Source: Casuarius casuarius
Lineage: Eukaryota > Chordata > Aves > Casuariiformes > Casuariidae
Direction: 5' to 3'
Assembly: GCA_003342895.1 (NCBI GenBank)
Contig: PTFA01000085.1
Span: 2,661,226-2,725,225 of the forward strand
Length of the DNA: 64,000 bases
Shown here: in pieces, positions 60,501-64,000 of the stretch
How positions within the stretch are numbered: the first letter of the stretch is position 1
How the letters are laid out: the number at the start of each line of letters is the position of its first letter
Position numbers and translations under genes: made by a program
Notes under the pieces: generated by a model
Seen by the model: only the letters and a program-made list of their open reading frames with translations
What the model was told of the DNA's origin: nothing
The model's database searches: none

Positions 60501-63500
60501 GCTTTTATTTCTTTAACCTGCCTAACAAAATAATAGAGGCTAATTTTATACTGTGAGAACCAGGAACAATTTCGCTTTTATTAGTGGTGATCAGTGATTA
60601 GCCAAAAAGCTACTGCTAATGTTACAAACACTACAAACAACATTAGGCAGGAGGGCTTCCAAAATGTATTGAATATCTCAATATATTTAGTACAGACATA
60701 TAACCTGCCACTCCTCTATGAAATACCACATGCTTGAAAGAGGTAAGCTAGTTGTTTGTAGGGAAACTTAAAAAAAAGTCATGCACTGCAAAATATAACT
60801 ATCACCATCTGTGCCCACCTGTTGCCTTGCACCTTCTTCATAAACTGCGTAGGGCAGAAAGTGTAATTTTGTCCTGTTTTATGTACTAACGCAGGGCTTT
60901 CTCGTCTCCTATTGGGTCCCGCATACTACTTCGATATATTAATAAGCTATATTATTCACCTTGTGATCTGTTTTCATTTGAACAAAACAAACGCTGTCTG
61001 TTCACTACGTAGACTATTAAAAATAAGGAGATTAACATGTTCTGAACAGCACAATACAAACAAAACAGTAATTCAGGAAGTAACACCTCTCCGAGCCCTT
61101 CATCTTGCCAGCTTTAGCTCTGGCAAGCCCTCAGCCTGCTCCACAAGCAACTGAGCTATTTCAGATTAACACGGGTGAGGAAATTTCAAGAACAAAGCAA
61201 TCTTCTTCCTAAGCTCCTCTTTGGTTATGACTACGATTTATCACAAAGAACACATATAATGGAACATAAAGGAATGTGGTTCGTCTGAATCTTAGGAAAA
61301 TAATGCCTTTACACTGCACAGCAAAATACTGTGCCATACAGGAAATTAAATATCCACTGACCTAAGCACATTTCAGCTGCTGACCACAGCTCACCCTGAC
61401 ATTTCATAAATACTGTGTAATTCAAGATGCAACAGCCATTTCCCACTCCAGCAACTAATTTAACAGTAATTGCATGATTCCCCCAAATACAACGGAAAAA
61501 CAGCTTAAAGGCATTTAAAGGAAAGCAAACCTTCCAAATCAAATATTCATCCGAGGAACTGTAAGCTAGAACAGAGAAACAGTATTCTAGTCCATGCGAG
61601 AACAAAGTATTCATCATTGGTGTGCCTTGGTCATCGTGGGCAACATTTCAAAGCACACTAGCTGGCACTGCCTGGTTACTTACACTGCCAAGGTTTTCCT
61701 CTCTTTACCTTCTCTAGTATTAAACATTTCTTATCTTTGCTCTGTCTCCTCTGACAGAACTATGAACACAGACACTGATGCGACTCCTCGGGCATCTTAA
61801 AGGAGCTCAATGTCTTTCAGAAAGCATTGAAAGAATCAGAACAAAATGATCTATGTTTCATATTTCATTAGCCTGTTATATTCGTTTAGCCTGTAAAATG
61901 CAAAATATGTCATTTCTCAATTTTCAACAAAAATCATTGAGCAAGACACTTACTTGAAAAGGAAAAAAGAGATGAAGGTTGTTACAATTTATGCTGGGAA
62001 CAAACATGACAAAAGTCTAAAAACGTTGATGGAAGATGCTTTTTACTGAAGTGCAATCATTATACATTAAAGGAATACTGTACATAATATTGCGATGCAA
62101 GATTTTTCATTACAGTGTGATCTGTCTCTTAATAAAAAAAATTTGTCAATAGGAATAAAGAGAAACAGCCACGACATCATGAATTTGAGTTACTTTAGTA
62201 CTGGCAGTAACACAGCACTACAATAGAGACCAGATACTAAGATGACTAAGATGAGAGTACTCATTATGGGTACACAAAGGCATTTTGTCATCACTATGAC
62301 TCANGGTGATTTGGTCCTCAGTACTATTTTGACTGAAATACTACAGCTTATGATGCTTACCAAATTAACAAGTTCTGAAACAAAATCTACAGTGTAAATA
62401 TTCTATCACAAGAAATACCCTTGCAAGGCACACGACAGGCTGCAATGCTGCATCCCAGACGCCCTTTTCCGTGAAGTAACAATTTTATTTCAATGACAAC
62501 GCTTAGAAGAAGAGAGATCTACGACAGGGGACAGCCTCAGTTCTTATTAGCCATTCCTTTTCTCAACACAGAGGTTCAGTCTCTTTCTGACATGCAGTAT
62601 TAGTGCCTAACCACCCCATTTTTCTTCCTGATGGAAGTCACTACCTTGTCCACAAAAATAAAAACAATCTATTTCTACTGAAATCAATCCAAATTCCCCA
62701 GTAGCTCAAAGCAGCATCTGATTTTCAATGGGAAGGGACCATCAATTGCAGATCATTTAGCAGAGCAGTTAGTTCTGTGGGACATGAAAGGCTGTTCTAA
62801 GATCTAACACAAAACCTAATTTGTGTCTTTTAGTGCAAGGCCAACAAGAGCTCTCTTATTTTACTGTGGACAAGGCACCTACATTAACTGTAATGAATAT
62901 AGTGTGGACAGCTAGTGGCACCTTGGGAAGTACAATTATCCAAGACTGATGTATTCTGTTTCTTATTGTGCTTTTCTCACTACTTCAGACATTAAGATGT
63001 CACAATTCTTTGGAGAAAAATGATACTACCCTAGCACATTTACACCTCCATACAATGTATGTACACTAATTTTAGAAGGCGTCTCTAATACAATATGCAA
63101 ACCACTCCTCAGTAGGCTATTAAAATGATTTAGCTACAAAATACTGCCAGAGGACACAGAAAACACATTCCTTTTGTTTGTTACCACAGATCATAAACAA
63201 AACTCATTTCTATTTCCTTTCTGCAAAGGTTATGGCCAGAAACATAGAGCTGAACACCACATCTGCTGCTGGAACTCACTNAATTTTTAGAATCAGAAGG
63301 GAAATGCATGCTCTTGTGGGGGAGAAAGAACCACCGAAGCAAAAAAGCAACCCCTGCATGCCTCTTTACCACGACCAACAGATATGTTCNTATCTGTACA
63401 CGTTAATACATCCGTAAATTTGTACATCTGTGTTTTATTTGGAAACACCTACAAACAAGACATTCATTTTTACAGAAAGCTGTAAACATGCTTCTCAGCC

Positions 63501-64000
63501 AGTCCATTTAAAGTTAAGTGTTTCTTTTATCTCTGAAGAGGAGCAGAAAGGAGTCAACAGGCGCCGATAACACAGCTAGCCGCCTAAAACACTGCCCCAG
63601 GCTCAACAGGACGCTGGAGTCAGCTGGAATGCAGATGATTGGCAAACAAGTGTGTAAGAAAACAGCAGCAGATTTGACTGGACTGCTCAGATACCTTGTT
63701 CTCCTCCCACTACCCCATGAAAAGACCAAGAAATTAGAAAAATAGAAAGGATTAAGTGGAAGGAAGTATTCAAATACAGCAACGTAGTTATCCCTGATAC
63801 ACAACTACTAGTGAAGGGGCCTGAGATTCAGAAAGTATGACCCTACCTTCACTGAGTTTACCCAGGATGAGCACGGGTCTTCTGACTTTAGACCGAGATC
63901 CACATAAAATGCTAGGGAGCTTCAAAACTTAGAAATGTAATGGAAATCCAGAGTTCTGAGTTATGTCCCTTCCATCTCTAACTGCTCTCATCTGGCTTCT
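57592..64000 (-). other. CIB2 intron upstream of residue 30, to the window edge
   Basis: The reading phase demands an upstream CIB2 exon ending in AA. A search of 57.6-64.0 kb on the - strand for the short DCTFF...DILK exon or the MGNKQ start gave no match, so the intron probably runs past the edge. No other gene was recognised; open frames here are short and family-less. An AT-rich, TATA/ACTTAATA-rich patch lies at 60080-60150. Confidence 0.65.

Noticed and set aside
61946..61975. Possible CIB2 exon 2 on the - strand (AA|GTAAGT donor in the right phase)
   Set aside because: The codons before the donor read ISFFLF rather than the expected DCTFF..DILK pattern.
62045..62075. GATTGCACT on the - strand as CIB2 'DCT'
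   Set aside because: No splice acceptor before it and the following residues do not match.

Overview
The window is vertebrate nuclear DNA, almost certainly from a bird. Evidence: GT-AG split genes with long introns, AT-rich non-coding sequence, and a CR1 LINE carrying the avian-style 3' end (ATTCTGTG-type repeat) as the dominant young repeat. There are no bacterial-type operons. Many single Ns and one 297-base N run show a draft assembly.

Two protein-coding genes can be reconstructed exon by exon. On the + strand, 11758-20372, is a complete five-exon gene for a 466-residue SH2 adaptor, recognised as SH2D7. On the - strand, 57591 down to 33987, are the last four coding exons of CIB2, a calcium/magnesium-binding EF-hand protein. 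The CIB2 exons are in phase throughout and give 158 residues, exactly residues 30-187 of the usual 187-residue protein. The last exon holds only 22 coding bases and lies 10.5 kb from its neighbour. Exons 1-2 of CIB2 were not found and probably lie beyond 64000. The two genes are convergent, with 13.6 kb between their stop codons. In mammals the order TBC1D2B - SH2D7 - CIB2 - IDH3A is conserved. The CpG-rich sequence at the left edge is therefore plausibly the 5' end or promoter of TBC1D2B (inference only; no coding sequence of it was recognised).

Layout: 1-800, CpG-rich edge and a second small CpG cluster with a splice donor on the - strand. 800-8700, non-coding with old repeats. 8720-8960, an isolated CpG-rich block 3 kb upstream of SH2D7. 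11758-20372, SH2D7, whose second intron carries a CR1 element split by a later LTR insertion. 20.4-34.0 kb, intergenic, with an old SINE copy, a CpG-rich patch at 30.45-30.62 kb and simple repeats. 34.0-64.0 kb, CIB2 exons and very long introns with old CR1/SINE remnants, A/T homopolymers and an (AAAAC)n array.

Most notable observations: the SH2D7 tail carries a series of ITIM/ITSM-like tyrosine motifs plus an SH3-ligand motif; an LTR with exact TGTTA...TAACA ends and a 5-bp CACCT target duplication is nested inside the CR1; CIB2 has a tiny terminal exon; there is a 35-bp perfectly alternating purine-pyrimidine run; and a 47-codon open frame of unusually high CpG lies antisense within the last CIB2 intron. 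No wholly new biological system was seen.
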